DNA of 64,000 nucleotides. Origin: Bacillus sp. 1NLA3E. GTDB lineage: Bacteria > Bacillota > Bacilli > Bacillales > Cytobacillaceae. Position numbers and translations under genes: made by a program. The first letter of the stretch is position 1; every line of letters begins with the position of its first letter. Below the pieces are notes generated by a model. That model was not told where the DNA came from, ran no database searches, and saw nothing but the letters and a program-made list of their open reading frames with translations. Shown here in pieces: positions 1 to 8,226 of this stretch. The DNA lies in contig NC_021171.1 in the NCBI RefSeq assembly GCF_000242895.2, forward strand, positions 2,700,001-2,764,000, written 5' to 3'.

Positions 1-255
1 AATTTCGGCAATGGGAGTGATCGAAATGCGTTTATTGATGATTGGAATCCCGAACTCTTTTTCAACTTCTTCGGCTACTTCTTTTAACCGACTAGCATAG
101 TTCACTATTTTATCGTAGACTCGGTCATTCATTTTTTCAAAATCAGAGTCAGCACAATCATGAAGATTAATCCCCATTGTTACGGTCCGAATGTCCAAGT
201 TTTCCATTTGGACCATGCGGATCGTTTCCATCATTTCTTGAATAGCAATATTCAT
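1..255 (-). CDS. UPF0210/DUF711 (PFL) family protein, N-terminal part only
   Basis: The reverse strand codes an open frame starting MNIAIQEMMETIRMVQ at position 255 and running off the left edge of the window; 85 residues are visible, including the N-terminal stretch TVTMGINLHDCADSDFEK. I recognise this as the start of the UPF0210/DUF711 family, proteins of about 450 residues that normally follow a small ACT-domain protein, exactly as here. The ribosome binding site AAAGGGGGA overlaps the stop codon of the upstream ACT gene, so the pair is probably translationally coupled. The biochemical function of the family is not established; the glycine riboswitch upstream suggests a link to glycine or one-carbon metabolism (inference). 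Confidence 0.85.
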   Translation of the reverse strand, partial: MNIAIQEMMETIRMVQMENLDIRTVTMGINLHDCADSDFEKMNDRVYDKIVNYASRLKEVAEEVEKEFGIPIINKRISITPIAEI

Positions 256-269
256 TTGTTAATCCCCCT

Positions 270-545
270 TTAAATCCGGTGCATGGCTTGGAAAATTTCT
301 TCAAGCTGTATATTTATTTTAAGGCTAAGTTCCTCACTAACTTCATCAAAATGTTTTTGTAAAACATCTAAATTTTCAGTTCCAGATACATCTACAATCA
401 TCATCATTGTAAAAAAGTCCTGTAGTATCGTCTGGCTAATATCAAGAATGTTGATGCTATTCTCTGACAGGATGTTGGTCACCTTGGCGATAATGCCCAC
501 TTGATCTTTTCCAACTACACTTACAACTGCACGTCTTTTGTTCAT
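270..545 (-). CDS. ACT-domain protein, UPF0237 family
   Basis: A 91-residue protein starting MNKRRAVVSVVGKDQVGI. It is a single ACT domain: the pattern VVGKDQVGIIAKVTNILSE followed by NINILDISQTI is the typical beta-alpha-beta ligand-binding start. The family (UPF0237) is the constant partner of UPF0210 proteins. A GTG three codons further upstream is possible, but the GAGGTG motif overlaps it and is correctly spaced from the ATG at 545, so I prefer the ATG. ACT domains bind amino acids and act as allosteric sensors; related stand-alone ACT proteins (GcvR) take part in glycine control in enterobacteria. The gene lies downstream of a glycine riboswitch, with a repeat element between them. Confidence 0.88.
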   Translation of the reverse strand: MNKRRAVVSVVGKDQVGIIAKVTNILSENSINILDISQTILQDFFTMMMIVDVSGTENLDVLQKHFDEVSEELSLKINIQLEEIFQAMHRI

Positions 546-578
546 GATTTTCACCTCATTAGTATTTTTAAAAAAATA

Positions 579-760
579 GCTCTGTTAAACTAGGCTGTTG
601 ATTTCCGCTCCAGTCACTTCGCTTTCCGCGGGGCGGGCGGTGAGCCTCCTCGGCGCTTAAGCGCCTGTGGGGTCTCACCTGTCCCGCTGCTCCCGCAGGA
701 GTCTTCGTGCCTTCCACTACAATCAACTTTGTGCAAAAAATCAACATTGAGCTTTAACAC
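579..760 (+). repeat. GC-rich palindromic intergenic repeat, copy 1 (type I)
   Basis: About 180 bp. It starts GCTCTGTTAAACTAGG and ends GAGCTTTAACACA; the core runs CGCTTTCCGCGGGGCGGG ... GGCGC-TTAA-GCGCC ... CTCACCTGTCCCGC. The two ends are imperfect inverted repeats (GGCTCTGTTAAA against the complement of TTTAACACAGCC in better-preserved copies) and the core contains nested stems, so the whole element can fold into one long hairpin. Here it lies in the leader between the riboswitch terminator and the ACT gene. Short ORFs over it are artefacts of its composition. Further copies: 24392, 33015, 51390, 54204 and 57053. Confidence 0.9.
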
Positions 761-762
761 AA

Positions 763-791
763 TAAAAAAAAGATTGGATTTCTCCAATCTT
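763..791 (-). terminator. Intrinsic terminator, expression platform of the glycine riboswitch
   Basis: On the minus strand AGATTGGA, a GAAA loop and TCCAATCT are followed by a run of eight T. The 8-bp stem sits about 40 nt downstream of the glycine aptamer and upstream of the ACT gene, the usual place for a transcriptional riboswitch switch. Confidence 0.85.
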
Positions 792-827
792 GGTAGGTAG
801 TAGAATAACATACAAAAATATGTATTA

Positions 828-935
828 GTTACTCTTCTGTCCTTTTGCCTGAGATTGTGAATCCTTCGGCGCCACGCAATTGGCGGTCTCTCCAGAAGCT
901 GCTCCTGTAATAGTGTTACCCATAACATTCATCGC
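828..935 (-). promoter_or_regulatory. Glycine riboswitch (single aptamer)
   Basis: The minus strand shows the conserved aptamer elements in order: CTTCTGGAGAGACCGCC, then GGCGCCGAAGGATTCACA, then ATCTCAGGCAAAAGGACAGA. CTCAGGCAAAAGGACAGA is the highly conserved 3' part of the glycine (gcvT) riboswitch. I see one aptamer only. Downstream are an intrinsic terminator (763-791), repeat copy 1, then the ACT and UPF0210 genes; no glycine cleavage gene is present. The exact 5' edge is uncertain. Whether glycine turns expression on (as for gcvT) or off cannot be decided without modelling the antiterminator. Confidence 0.88.
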
Positions 936-1024
936 TTTCGATATATTTAAATAATAAAGTGATACTATCAATTATTTATGGACACGTCAATAGAGGATTT
1001 AGAATTTATTACAAAATTTAATAT

Positions 1025-2707
1025 TTATCTATTATTAGGTCCTTGAGACTTAAAATCATTCCGCTTTTTTGAAGGGCGAGAAATCTGAGACTTTACCTCA
1101 TTTCGGCCTCTTGATGGACTGGAACCAGCAGACTTGACCTCGTTCCGACTCCTCTGTGGACGGGAATCAGCAGACTTGACCTCGTTCCGGCTCCTCTGTG
1201 GACGGGAATCAGCAGACTTGACTTCGTTCCGGCTTCTCTGTGGACGGGAATCAGCAGACTTGGCTTCGTTCCGGCTCCTCTGTGGACGGGCACCTTCATT
1301 TCGATTTCTTGCTGGACGCGCGCCTTCGGACCTAACTTCATTTCGGTCTCTTGGTTGGCGTGGAACCTCGGACTTTTTACCTTTAACTTCTGTTCTGCTT
1401 CGTGAATCTTTTAACAAATTACCTCTTCGATCTCTTGTGATGTTAGGATCCTCAAACTTATTACTACGCTTATCTCCTTGTCTTCGGGGACCTTCAGTAC
1501 GTCCTGATCTTCCCTTTCGATTGCCCCGTCTCTCCATTTGGCTTGAGGAAGAGCGATTCGGACGATCCACAGTTTCATCATCTGTCTTTTCCATATTACC
1601 AAGATTTTGTTTTTCAATTGATAAATTGAGTTCTTTTTCGATCAAATCAAGAAGCGGGCGATCCTTAGAAGCATATAATGTGATTGCCATGCCGGTCATA
1701 CCTGCTCTACCTGTTCTACCAATTCGGTGAATATAGCTTTCTGAATCAAGAGGAATATCATAGTTGTATACATGGGTAACCCCTTCAACATCAAGCCCTC
1801 TAGCAGCAACATCTGTAGCAATCAGCAATTGCACCTCAGCATCTCTAAATCGTTTCATAACCTGTTCTCTTTTAGCTTGTGACAGATCTCCATGTAACTC
1901 ATCGCATTTATACCCATGTGATCTAAGTGCTTCATAAAGCTTGCTTACTCTTCGTTTCGTTCGGCAAAAAATAACAGCTAAGAATGGTCGATGTGCTTCA
2001 ATTAGTCCGATCAGCGTTGCTTGTTTGGCTCTGTCCACAGTATGAATCGCCAATTGATTAACCGTTTGAGCGGGTCCCTGTGTTTTTTCTACTTGGATAT
2101 ATTTTGGTTCCCGCATATGTTTGCGAGCAAGGGTCCTAATTTCAGGAGGCATTGTCGCAGAGAATAACATGGTTTGTCGACTTGCTGGTGTTTGATCAAT
2201 GATTTCCTCTACTTCGTTCAAAAAGCCAATTTGTAGCATTTGATCTGCTTCATCAAGGACAAGAGAGGAGATTTCCGATAAGTTAACAGTTCCTCTTCTT
2301 ATGTGATCTAATAATCGTCCCGGTGTGCTGACAACAATTTGAACATTTTTCTTCAATTTTTTTAACTGTTTATCAACATCTTGCCCCCCATAAACAGCCA
2401 ACACATCTATTCCTGGTAAATCATTGATTAGTTTTTTAAACTCACCGGTAATTTGCAAGGCTAATTCTCTTGTTGGAGTTACGATGAGTGCCTGAACATG
2501 TGATGCTTCAGGATCTAAGTGCTCGAGGATTGGCAAAATAAACGCAAATGTTTTACCTGTCCCAGTTTGTGCTTGAGCAATAATATCGTTTCCTTTCATG
2601 ACATAAGGAATAGCTTGTTCTTGTATTGGAGTCGGTGTGACAACACCAGATTCCTGTAATTTTTCCACTAACATTTCTGATATACCCATTGATAAAAAAT
2701 CAGGCAA
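1025..2707 (-). CDS. DEAD-box ATP-dependent RNA helicase with basic repeat tail
   Basis: A 560-residue RNA helicase. All family motifs are present: Q-motif [11 protein letters not shown] (about 24-34), motif I AQTGTGKT (46-53), Ia PTRELALQ, Ib TPGR, motif II DEAD (152-155), III SAT (183-185), then ARGLD and HRIGRTGR in the second RecA domain. After about residue 385 the protein becomes a very basic, low-complexity tail rich in R, N, S, K, with a 14-residue unit of the type [14 protein letters not shown] repeated about five times. Such tails bind RNA or ribosomes in other DEAD-box proteins (family knowledge). The start is a TTG with GGGA upstream; no in-frame ATG lies nearby except residue 7. 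It may work like CshA/CshB in ribosome assembly or cold adaptation, but I do not assign a symbol. Confidence 0.93.
   Translation of the reverse strand: MPDFLSMGISEMLVEKLQESGVVTPTPIQEQAIPYVMKGNDIIAQAQTGTGKTFAFILPILEHLDPEASHVQALIVTPTRELALQITGEFKKLINDLPGIDVLAVYGGQDVDKQLKKLKKNVQIVVSTPGRLLDHIRRGTVNLSEISSLVLDEADQMLQIGFLNEVEEIIDQTPASRQTMLFSATMPPEIRTLARKHMREPKYIQVEKTQGPAQTVNQLAIHTVDRAKQATLIGLIEAHRPFLAVIFCRTKRRVSKLYEALRSHGYKCDELHGDLSQAKREQVMKRFRDAEVQLLIATDVAARGLDVEGVTHVYNYDIPLDSESYIHRIGRTGRAGMTGMAITLYASKDRPLLDLIEKELNLSIEKQNLGNMEKTDDETVDRPNRSSSSQMERRGNRKGRSGRTEGPRRQGDKRSNKFEDPNITRDRRGNLLKDSRSRTEVKGKKSEVPRQPRDRNEVRSEGARPARNRNEGARPQRSRNEAKSADSRPQRSRNEVKSADSRPQRSRNEVKSADSRPQRSRNEVKSAGSSPSRGRNEVKSQISRPSKKRNDFKSQGPNNR
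1089..1293 (-). repeat. 42-bp tandem repeat coding the helicase tail
   Basis: Units begin at 1089, 1131, 1173, 1215 and 1257, each 42 bp and starting GACTTGACCTCGTTCCG or close to it on the plus strand. The three central units are nearly identical; the outer ones have diverged. Each unit codes 14 residues ([14 protein letters not shown] in register), so copy number can change without breaking the frame. Confidence 0.92.
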
Positions 2708-2746
2708 ACATAATCCCTACTTTCTTCTTTTACGTATCACCATACT

Positions 2747-2760
2747 GATAAGAACTTATC
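2747..2760. promoter_or_regulatory. Perfect 14-bp palindrome upstream of the helicase
   Basis: GATAAGAACTTATC is a perfect inverted repeat about 40 bp upstream of the helicase start. It could be an operator or a small hairpin in the leader. The rest of 2708-2984 shows only the terminator of the downstream operon and no gene. Confidence 0.3.
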
Positions 2761-2937
2761 GTATTAATATTGAGTGTTTATCAACGAAATAGCAAATATT
2801 CTTTTGATGCTAAGAAATATTTATTCTTGTCCACCTCTTCTTTTTCAAAAAAACAGTGGGGGAGTCTCGTATAGAGTACTAGTCACCCCTAATAGTATCA
2901 ACAAACAGCGTATGATTATTTAAAGCTTCTTGCACCA

Positions 2938-2967
2938 CAAAAATGGACGACAGCTAAACGCTGTCGC
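2938..2967 (-). terminator. Terminator of the acetone carboxylase operon
   Basis: On the minus strand CGACAGC, loop GTTTA and GCTGTCG are followed by TCCATTTTTG, about 20 bp after the acxC stop codon. The T run is short and starts a few bases after the stem. Confidence 0.65.
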
Positions 2968-2984
2968 CCATTCCATCCATAAAA

Positions 2985-3485
2985 TTATTTTGCGACCGGA
3001 AGTGGTTTTTTTAACCACTCAGTATAAAACGTATCGATATCTGGTTCAAAATCCTTCAAGATTGGATACCAAGGTGTAACTGCTTCCACCTCAAGCTGAG
3101 CGGCACATTCCGGACAATAGTACTCTCGAATTACTTGCCACTCTGGATCTGGAGCCAGCATTTTCGGATAAAGGTCCGAAAGTTTTTCTTGAGTATCGCG
3201 AACATTGATAAGAGAATGAAGCTTCCAATTGTCGCTTGCCTGACAGAACTCATGGCCACAGTCACATTTTACGATTCGGTCCCCGTTCGCCTTCTGAACA
3301 ATATATAAATGAAGTCCAGCCGGGAGCAAAATTGGGTCCTTCCACGCAACTCTTTCTTGGAGTATGCTGACATATTTTTCAAAGCGGTCAGCATCTTTAA
3401 AGCTTGAGAGCATTTCTTTTAGCTTATAGAAATCGATCGTCCCATCTATTAATTCTTCAATCGTTTTGCGATCATATTGTGTCAT
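2985..3485 (-). CDS. acxC: Acetone carboxylase, gamma subunit
   Basis: A 166-residue protein starting MTQYDRKTIEELIDGTID, matching the size and the Cys pattern of acetone carboxylase gamma subunits (about 168 residues). Four cysteines form two pairs, CDCGHEFC around residue 92 and YYCPEC further on, a likely metal site. The enzyme is an alpha2-beta2-gamma2 complex that carboxylates acetone to acetoacetate using ATP. A start 18 bp upstream (MGWGEN) is open, but GGGGTG sits correctly before the ATG at 3485. It is the last gene of a three-gene operon, 27 bp after acxB, and is followed by a terminator. Confidence 0.9.
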   Translation of the reverse strand: MTQYDRKTIEELIDGTIDFYKLKEMLSSFKDADRFEKYVSILQERVAWKDPILLPAGLHLYIVQKANGDRIVKCDCGHEFCQASDNWKLHSLINVRDTQEKLSDLYPKMLAPDPEWQVIREYYCPECAAQLEVEAVTPWYPILKDFEPDIDTFYTEWLKKPLPVAK

Positions 3486-3512
3486 GTTTTCACCCCACCC
3501 CATTTAGTATAA

Positions 3513-5783
3513 TTATTGATTATGGTTAATTTTTGCTCCAAATATAGGTACACCTAACTCAGCTTCCGTCATTTTCCATTCTTTTGGTAAATCCCAGAAT
3601 TCTTTAAACTCCGCAGCAAAGGTTTCGCTTAAGGCAAAACTGCTTGCATACATATGTCGTACTTGGACTGCTGCTTCTTTGTTAATAATCGTTTGGCGCT
3701 CTTGTTTCATCCACTCAGAAACTGGAACACCACGTTTCAACCGTGCTCTTTTAATTTGATTACGGCGTTCCTCAGTCGCTTTTTCATCAACGATAAAATT
3801 ACCCTTTTGTGACTCGTTGATCACCGCTCCATATACCTTCTCAGCAAAACGCGGAAGAAGATGGCCGTCATTCAAATCTTCTTCGATGCTTTTTGGGCTA
3901 CGCTCAAGTGGATCCCCGAATCCTGGACCCCCACGAAGGTAGTTCAAATACAGATCATAGTTTTCAAATATCGTTTCGGTTGTAATCGATTGTTTATCAC
4001 GAATAATCTCTGTAGCATCAACTAATTGCTCATATTCCGGATTATCAGGATCAGTGTCTCCACCAGTCGGGATTGGTAGTTTCTTGTCAATACGATCCTT
4101 CAAATTTGTTCCATGTGCTTCAAAGCGATAGCCTGATGCGGCTGGATAACCACCCATTAGTCCACAGTCACTCGACATGTAGCCGTTGCCCATAAAGAAC
4201 ATCGTCCAATCCTTCGCACCGTAAACCATTCGTAATGTTTCGTATCCACTTCCACCACGATATTTTCCGTAACCAGCCGTGTTTGGTTTAATGCTACGTC
4301 CTAGATATAAGAGGGGCTCCGCCAGCTCCCAAATTTCCATATCACCCATATCACCTTCTGGGTTCCAGATCGCAGCTGCATGGCTAATACCGTCTCGAAC
4401 CGCACTTGCTCCAATTCCTTCAGCTGCTGATTCAAAACTATTCACGGCGTGATTTTCGCCGAACTGGTTCACACCGCCCCCTTGGAGCCAGTTAGAGGTG
4501 TTGGCATTACCTGCGTTTACCTCCTCGAGATAACCACGTGCGAAATAGTTTCGGCTAAGTGCCCGCCATAACGGGCTCCATGCCGAGACCAGGAAATGCC
4601 ATGCATAGCTATGTGCTGTCCTAATATCGTCTGGGTTCAGCCAAGAGCCATATGGGAGATCAAAATGGCTCGCGTAGAGTGCCCCGTCATTTACCCGGTC
4701 ATTTGGGATTAAGGTTTGGGACATCATTACCCAGATTCCACTCGTAATCGCAACAGGTGTAGCGTTATAGCTATGCCACCCCCATCTGTTAACCCCTTCA
4801 AAATTTATTTGGAACTTACCATCCTTATGGACGGTCATCTCGGTCGGTGCATGCATGATTGTGTTCACTCTAGCGTAGGGTGGAACATCCAAATCTTTGT
4901 AAGGAACGTCAACAAAGGAAACTTGGCGGTATTTTCCAGGAATCAACATGCTTTTTACCTGATTAACAAAACCGCGGCGTCCGTCCTCAATGACTTCTCT
5001 AATAAAATGTTTATAAGTATCGATTCCTTCCTCTTTGACAATATTTAGCACAAGGTCTCGAATCATGTGACACCCTGCAATACGTGTCCGTTCATCTAAT
5101 AACCAATACTTAGTAGTCCGAACAGAGCGTTGGCTTTCAATGACCCAATCCTTTAATAACGTATCGCTTTTCCCAATCTTACGACAGGCCACTTGGTAGC
5201 CGTCGTCATAACGAGAAACTGGGCCCACTGTCATACTACCTGGCGCTGTTGCTCCCACATCGATTACATGGGTTACCCCACCGACCCATCCAATAACCTC
5301 TTCATTGTGAAAAATTGGAACGATGGTATGGACATCACAAGGATGAACATTGCCAATTTGACAGTCATTGTTACAGAAAATATCTCCGTCCTCAATTCCC
5401 GGGTTTGATTCATAATCATTTTTTATCATGTATTTTATCGCTGAACCCATCGTCCCAACGTGAATGATAATTCCAGTGGAAGTTACAACGGAATCAGCTT
5501 CTGGTGTATAAAGAGTGAAGCATAATTCTCCTTCCTGCTCAACAATTGGAGATGCTGCAACCTTTTTTGCTGTTTCCCGTGCATGTACGACCCCGCCCCG
5601 CAATTTTGAGAAGATTTTTTCGTAGCGAATCGGATCGGTTTCTTTTAATGGTAATGTTCTTAACCCGGCATAATGTCCAGTTTCTCGACTAACTTCATCG
5701 ACTTCAGTGCGCATTTGCTGAAGTGTTTTCCCATCCCAGCCTATATTTTTCTGGCTTTGTAGACCCTTTTCAGTTCGATTCAT
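3513..5783 (-). CDS. acxB: Acetone carboxylase, alpha subunit (hydantoinase B family)
   Basis: A 756-residue HyuB-type protein, close to the 776 residues known for the alpha subunit of the Xanthobacter enzyme. Typical stretches are GDIFCNNDCQIGNVHPCDVH (about 133-152) and, later, FGENHAVNSFESAAEGIGAS and GKYRGGSGYET. In the family this subunit binds the Mn-containing site and forms acetoacetate from activated acetone and bicarbonate. It follows the beta-subunit gene after 20 bp and precedes the gamma-subunit gene, which is the known acxABC order. A related acetophenone carboxylase would be a larger set of subunits, so acetone carboxylase is the better call. Confidence 0.93.
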   Translation of the reverse strand: MNRTEKGLQSQKNIGWDGKTLQQMRTEVDEVSRETGHYAGLRTLPLKETDPIRYEKIFSKLRGGVVHARETAKKVAASPIVEQEGELCFTLYTPEADSVVTSTGIIIHVGTMGSAIKYMIKNDYESNPGIEDGDIFCNNDCQIGNVHPCDVHTIVPIFHNEEVIGWVGGVTHVIDVGATAPGSMTVGPVSRYDDGYQVACRKIGKSDTLLKDWVIESQRSVRTTKYWLLDERTRIAGCHMIRDLVLNIVKEEGIDTYKHFIREVIEDGRRGFVNQVKSMLIPGKYRQVSFVDVPYKDLDVPPYARVNTIMHAPTEMTVHKDGKFQINFEGVNRWGWHSYNATPVAITSGIWVMMSQTLIPNDRVNDGALYASHFDLPYGSWLNPDDIRTAHSYAWHFLVSAWSPLWRALSRNYFARGYLEEVNAGNANTSNWLQGGGVNQFGENHAVNSFESAAEGIGASAVRDGISHAAAIWNPEGDMGDMEIWELAEPLLYLGRSIKPNTAGYGKYRGGSGYETLRMVYGAKDWTMFFMGNGYMSSDCGLMGGYPAASGYRFEAHGTNLKDRIDKKLPIPTGGDTDPDNPEYEQLVDATEIIRDKQSITTETIFENYDLYLNYLRGGPGFGDPLERSPKSIEEDLNDGHLLPRFAEKVYGAVINESQKGNFIVDEKATEERRNQIKRARLKRGVPVSEWMKQERQTIINKEAAVQVRHMYASSFALSETFAAEFKEFWDLPKEWKMTEAELGVPIFGAKINHNQ

Positions 5784-5803
5784 ACAAAAACCCCCCTTTA
5801 TCC

Positions 5804-7951
5804 TTAAAATTCTTTTAAATGGAAAATTCTATGTTCATCAAGATAAGCTTCAAAACCTGGTGGAATGACAAAGGTAGTCGCAGGAGATTCGAGAATTGAA
5901 AATGCCCCAATCTTGTTACCAGGATTTAGTTTTTCCATCTCCCAAATATTTGCCTTAATCCATTCGCCTTTCCAATAAACGTTTCGCTTTCCAAGGAATG
6001 CATCTCCTGCCGGTTTTTCTCCTAGCAGTGGTTCTTCAGGAATTCGCGGTTTTGCGACATCCACAATACCCCGAATGATGGCACCGGTAATACTGTACCC
6101 CAGCTCTGGTGATTTTGCGGCTTTCGCATAAATTCTCGTGTAAGTATCCTCAAAAGCTTCTACAAGATTTTCCCAATCAAGAACACTTTTAAAGGATTTA
6201 ATTGGCGCTTCTATTTCTAGGTCATTCAATTGACCCTGGTATTGCATGCGGAAATAAAGTCTAAAATCAACATCTTTTCTATCAAACTTATTTTTTTCAA
6301 ATTCTGCTGCTACTTTTTCCATCAACTCATCCCATGCACCTTGCAATTCTTTGCCGGCCATTAGCTTAATGTCATCTCCTGCAATTTGGTCCACATTGAT
6401 ATCGAGAGTCTTATCGTAGCGATATTCAAAGTCTGCTGCACCACAACCAAACGCAGAAAATCCAGCTGCCCAAGCGGGGACTAACACTTCTTCAAAACCA
6501 AGACCCTTTGTATAGCCTGCAGTGTGAAGCGGACCTCCTCCACCGTAAGAAAAACAAACATATTGTGAAGGGGAATAACCTTTCCCTAAAATCATTGACT
6601 CTAAGTAGTTACGTAATTGGCTCTCTAGCAAGTCGATTACACCATAGGCCGCATCTTCAATACTTAACCCAAGTGGGTCGGCGATTTGTTTTTTTACTGC
6701 TTCATAGGCACGTACTGGGTCAAGTTTTACCTCCCCACCGAGGAAATTATCGGGGTTGATCAAACCGAGAACAACATGACAGTCCGAGACCGTAACAGTT
6801 TCTACGCCACCTTCAGGGTAGCAGACACCCACTTTTGATCCGGCACTATCAGGCCCAAGCGTTAAAGACTTAAAGTTCGGATCGATTCTAACGTAACTCC
6901 CAGCCCCTGCACCAACTGTATCCATGGCAACAAGTGGTAATGATAATACTAATCTAGCCATGTCAGGACTCGTATTTATACTTAAATCACCCTGGGTAAT
7001 AAGTGCCATATCAAAACTAGTACCCCCGATATCTGAACAAGCTATATTTGGAATACCAAGAGCTTCGCCAAGATATTTTGCTCCAACCACACCGCCAATC
7101 GGCCCTGAAACCAGCGTTCGAGCCAACTCATTTGCCTGGGTGCTAATTGTTCCTCCGTGGCTTGCCATGACTCTTAGGTCAAAGGTCGTACCATGTTCCC
7201 TTAGCATATCGTCGATTTTATTCAGCGTCTCGCGGGACGGGTCAGCGGCATAGGCTTCGATAATCGTTGTATTTGTCCGATGAGTCTCTTTTCTTACTGG
7301 GTAATAATCAACCGATGCAAAAGTAGGAATATCCTTCCCTGCCTTTTTCAACGTAGCAATGGCAATATCTCTAATTTTTCGTTCGTGTGCAGGATATTTA
7401 TAAGAATGAAGCAGGCTGATAACGATTGCCTCAACATTCTGTTCCAATAATTCTTGAACTGCTCCTTCTACTTCATGCTCATAAAGCGGAATGACAACGT
7501 TTCCAAAAATATCGACCCTTTCAGTAATACCTTTTGTTAATTCCCTCGGAACCAGCGGCGGATCATAGCGATGTGTGTTTAAGTGTAAACGGTCTGAATA
7601 GGAATAGCCGAGGTATGCTTGGATTGCGCGACCCATACGGTGGAAGTCTTCCATCCCTTTATTGACAATTAATCCAACCTTACGTCCCTTTCTTGAGACA
7701 AGACGATTTAGCATAGCCGTACCGGAGTAAACACCAGCCAGTAACTTTGGAAATTCAGCTTCTACTGTTGTCTCCCAGTATGTAAGTGCATCCCGAGCTG
7801 AGTTAAGAAGGCCAATTGATTCGTCTTCAGGTGTTGATTGCGCTTTTCCAACAACGAAATCACCATTATCATCAATAATGAAGGTATCTGTCATCGTCCC
7901 TCCAGCATCGATGGCAAGTATTTGTGCTTTCCTAGTTGTCATTGTGTCCAT
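5804..7951 (-). CDS. acxA: Acetone carboxylase, beta subunit (hydantoinase A family)
   Basis: A 715-residue HyuA/oxoprolinase-type ATP-binding protein, the size of known acetone carboxylase beta subunits (717). The N-terminus shows the ASKHA-type phosphate loop LAIDAGGTMTDTFII, and a second ATP-binding segment CSDIGGTSFDMALI lies near residue 307. In the complex this subunit uses ATP to phosphorylate acetone and bicarbonate. The ATG at 7951 has AAGGGGAG upstream; a second ATG three codons later is possible. It is the first gene of the operon, about 45 nt downstream of the predicted sigma-54 transcription start. Confidence 0.94.
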   Translation of the reverse strand: MDTMTTRKAQILAIDAGGTMTDTFIIDDNGDFVVGKAQSTPEDESIGLLNSARDALTYWETTVEAEFPKLLAGVYSGTAMLNRLVSRKGRKVGLIVNKGMEDFHRMGRAIQAYLGYSYSDRLHLNTHRYDPPLVPRELTKGITERVDIFGNVVIPLYEHEVEGAVQELLEQNVEAIVISLLHSYKYPAHERKIRDIAIATLKKAGKDIPTFASVDYYPVRKETHRTNTTIIEAYAADPSRETLNKIDDMLREHGTTFDLRVMASHGGTISTQANELARTLVSGPIGGVVGAKYLGEALGIPNIACSDIGGTSFDMALITQGDLSINTSPDMARLVLSLPLVAMDTVGAGAGSYVRIDPNFKSLTLGPDSAGSKVGVCYPEGGVETVTVSDCHVVLGLINPDNFLGGEVKLDPVRAYEAVKKQIADPLGLSIEDAAYGVIDLLESQLRNYLESMILGKGYSPSQYVCFSYGGGGPLHTAGYTKGLGFEEVLVPAWAAGFSAFGCGAADFEYRYDKTLDINVDQIAGDDIKLMAGKELQGAWDELMEKVAAEFEKNKFDRKDVDFRLYFRMQYQGQLNDLEIEAPIKSFKSVLDWENLVEAFEDTYTRIYAKAAKSPELGYSITGAIIRGIVDVAKPRIPEEPLLGEKPAGDAFLGKRNVYWKGEWIKANIWEMEKLNPGNKIGAFSILESPATTFVIPPGFEAYLDEHRIFHLKEF

Positions 7952-8006
7952 ACTTTTCTCCCCTTTCTTTCATCAGAAACTTTTAAACATTTACACAAAT
8001 TTATAA

Positions 8007-8022
8007 TGCAATTTCTGTGCCA
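8007..8022 (-). promoter_or_regulatory. Sigma-54 (-24/-12) promoter of acxABC
   Basis: The minus strand reads TGGCACAGAAATTGCA, a full match to the sigma-54 consensus TGGCAC-N5-TTGCA. The -12 GC lies at 8009-8008, placing the transcription start near 7996 and giving a leader of about 45 nt before acxA. The divergent gene codes a sigma-54 activator, which supports the call. Confidence 0.93.
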
Positions 8023-8092
8023 AGTCTTGAACCTTTAAAAACGTTAAGTTTAAAAGGAATTCTAAAAGATTAAACAAAGACATGGAGCGAAT

Positions 8093-8117
8093 CGCAACAA
8101 CTGTAGCGCGACAATTG
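8093..8117. promoter_or_regulatory. Candidate enhancer site (tandem 11-bp repeats) for the acx activator
   Basis: Two direct repeats CGCAACAACTG (8093-8103) and CGCGACAATTG (8107-8117), 14 bp apart, differ at two positions. They lie about 75-95 bp upstream of the sigma-54 promoter, the normal distance for an enhancer-binding protein. Assignment to the neighbouring activator is inferred from position. Confidence 0.5.
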
Positions 8118-8226
8118 AATCATGAAACACTCTAAAAGAGTAATAAAAGGATAATCGTCCGATTTCCCTTTTAACCGATGATGATATAATATTCTTAATA
8201 TTCTAATAATTATTAAGGGGGCAGTG

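Noticed and set aside
614-928. 104-codon frame across the first repeat and riboswitch
   Set aside because: It overlaps a clear structured RNA and a GC-rich repeat; similar frames arise over other repeat copies (24393-24629, 51402-51593) purely from composition.
1089-1293. Possible CRISPR array (five evenly spaced repeats)
   Set aside because: The repeats are directly adjacent without unique spacers and code a regular 14-residue protein repeat.
1093-1730. Long open frames on both strands over the helicase tail (1134-1730 plus, 1093-1341 minus)
   Set aside because: They are frame shadows of the 42-bp tandem repeats in the DEAD-box gene; no ribosome binding site and no recognisable domain.
7838-8038. 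66-codon plus-strand frame between acxA and its promoter
   Set aside because: Antisense to the acxA start and the sigma-54 promoter, without a ribosome binding site.
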